From PALSA-1006 sp963733265 (GTDB taxonomy: Bacteria > Pseudomonadota > Gammaproteobacteria > Burkholderiales > Gallionellaceae): a DNA stretch of 64,000 nt. The notes beneath the pieces were generated by a model that was given only the letters and a program-made list of their open reading frames with translations, searched no databases and was not told where the DNA came from. The first letter of the stretch is position 1. Each line of letters begins with the position of its first letter. The position numbers and the translations under genes are program-made. Below are positions 63,671 to 64,000 of this stretch, piece after piece. The stretch covers positions 1 to 64,000 of the forward strand of contig CAVTCF010000006.1 of assembly GCA_963733265.1 (NCBI GenBank), read 5' to 3'.

Positions 63671-64000
63671 ATGAACAGATCTTTGGAAATACCAGTTCAA
63701 GAAGTACAGCGTCGCATGAATACTGATAATCCCTGGTGGATTGCAGGGCAGGGGATTGAGTCAGAAAGAGCTAACTGGCCACGACGCGCTTACTTCCCTT
63801 TTTTCTACGAATTGGTGAGTGAAACATCGGTACGCCGAGCAGTTGTATTGATCGGTCCGCGCCGAGTAGGTAAAACCGTCATGTTAACGCACGTCATCCA
63901 AGCGATACTGGACGAAGGTAAAGCAGGAACGACGTTATTATTCCTGTCATTGGATACGCCGATATATTCTGGGCGCTCACTTGAAAGTTTGGTGCGTCTA
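63671..64000 (+). CDS. AAA ATPase (DUF4143-type), partial
   Basis: The first 110 residues are visible before the window ends. MNRSLEIPVQEVQRRMNTD leads to a Walker A GPRRVGKTV at about residue 60 and LLFLSLDTP. The pattern matches the N-terminus of AAA_14/DUF4143 ATPases, which are common in mobile DNA. The remainder is outside the window. Confidence 0.8.
   Translation, partial: MNRSLEIPVQEVQRRMNTDNPWWIAGQGIESERANWPRRAYFPFFYELVSETSVRRAVVLIGPRRVGKTVMLTHVIQAILDEGKAGTTLLFLSLDTPIYSGRSLESLVRL

Overview
The window looks like chromosome from a Gram-negative bacterium, probably a betaproteobacterium. The grounds are the DUF485-ActP acetate permease pair, Pal- and BamE-type lipoproteins, an HU gene, an mqsRA module and a P4-type element in a tRNA-Arg gene. 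Genus is not resolvable from the sequence. No rRNA, intact tRNA or CRISPR array was found.

Region 1 (1-3.9 kb) holds two diverged IS21-family elements in head-to-tail tandem, abutted end to end with a 2-bp spacer. Both istA genes are broken. Region 2 (4-13.2 kb) is ordinary chromosome: a GGDEF protein, a small lipoprotein, a MarR regulator, a Pal-like lipoprotein, a five-gene ion-transport cluster (PsiE family, K+ channel-like, cation/H+ antiporter, exported unknown, ClC) and yjcH-actP. Four CTAAC boxes at an exact 11-bp period precede yjcH-actP. Region 3 (13.2-18 kb) has an IS1182-type element followed after 6 bp by a complete IS21-family element, each with a visible target duplication. Region 4 (18-26.2 kb) carries mqsRA, a possible nuclease-fold protein, Sel1-repeat and exported proteins, HU, small unknown genes, an outer-membrane barrel, a lipoprotein and the 3' part of a beta-propeller gene.

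Region 5 (26.4-59.5 kb) is mobile and defence DNA. A 457-bp inverted repeat lies at 26463-26919 and 58036-58491. Two 52-bp direct repeats of the 3' half of tRNA-Arg(ACG) (34679-34730 and 59431-59482) bound a 24.8-kb integrated element. Integrase arm-type repeats (GGTTTACCCATG twice) sit next to each core, and a P4-type integrase is at the left end. Its cargo is a Panacea-domain gene coupled to a nucleotide-cyclase-like gene, and a type III-like mod/res pair with an SNF2 helicase interrupted by an IS110-family element. Its backbone is three paralogous unknown genes, AlpA, a primase-helicase, an HTH/zinc protein, a second tyrosine recombinase and an XRE-regulated set. Left of it lies what seems to be the remnant of an earlier element in the same tRNA: a PLD-SNF2 helicase, a truncated methyltransferase fused by deletion to a truncated kinase-TPR-FHA gene, and an ImmA/IrrE protease coupled to a class III cyclase-like gene.

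Region 6 (59.5-64 kb) has a DUF4926 protein, a NYN-domain protein, a second integrase with a partner gene, and the start of an AAA ATPase gene. The best candidates for an undescribed system are the two regulator-plus-cyclase pairs, each joined by a 4-base NTGA overlap and placed on either side of one att site.
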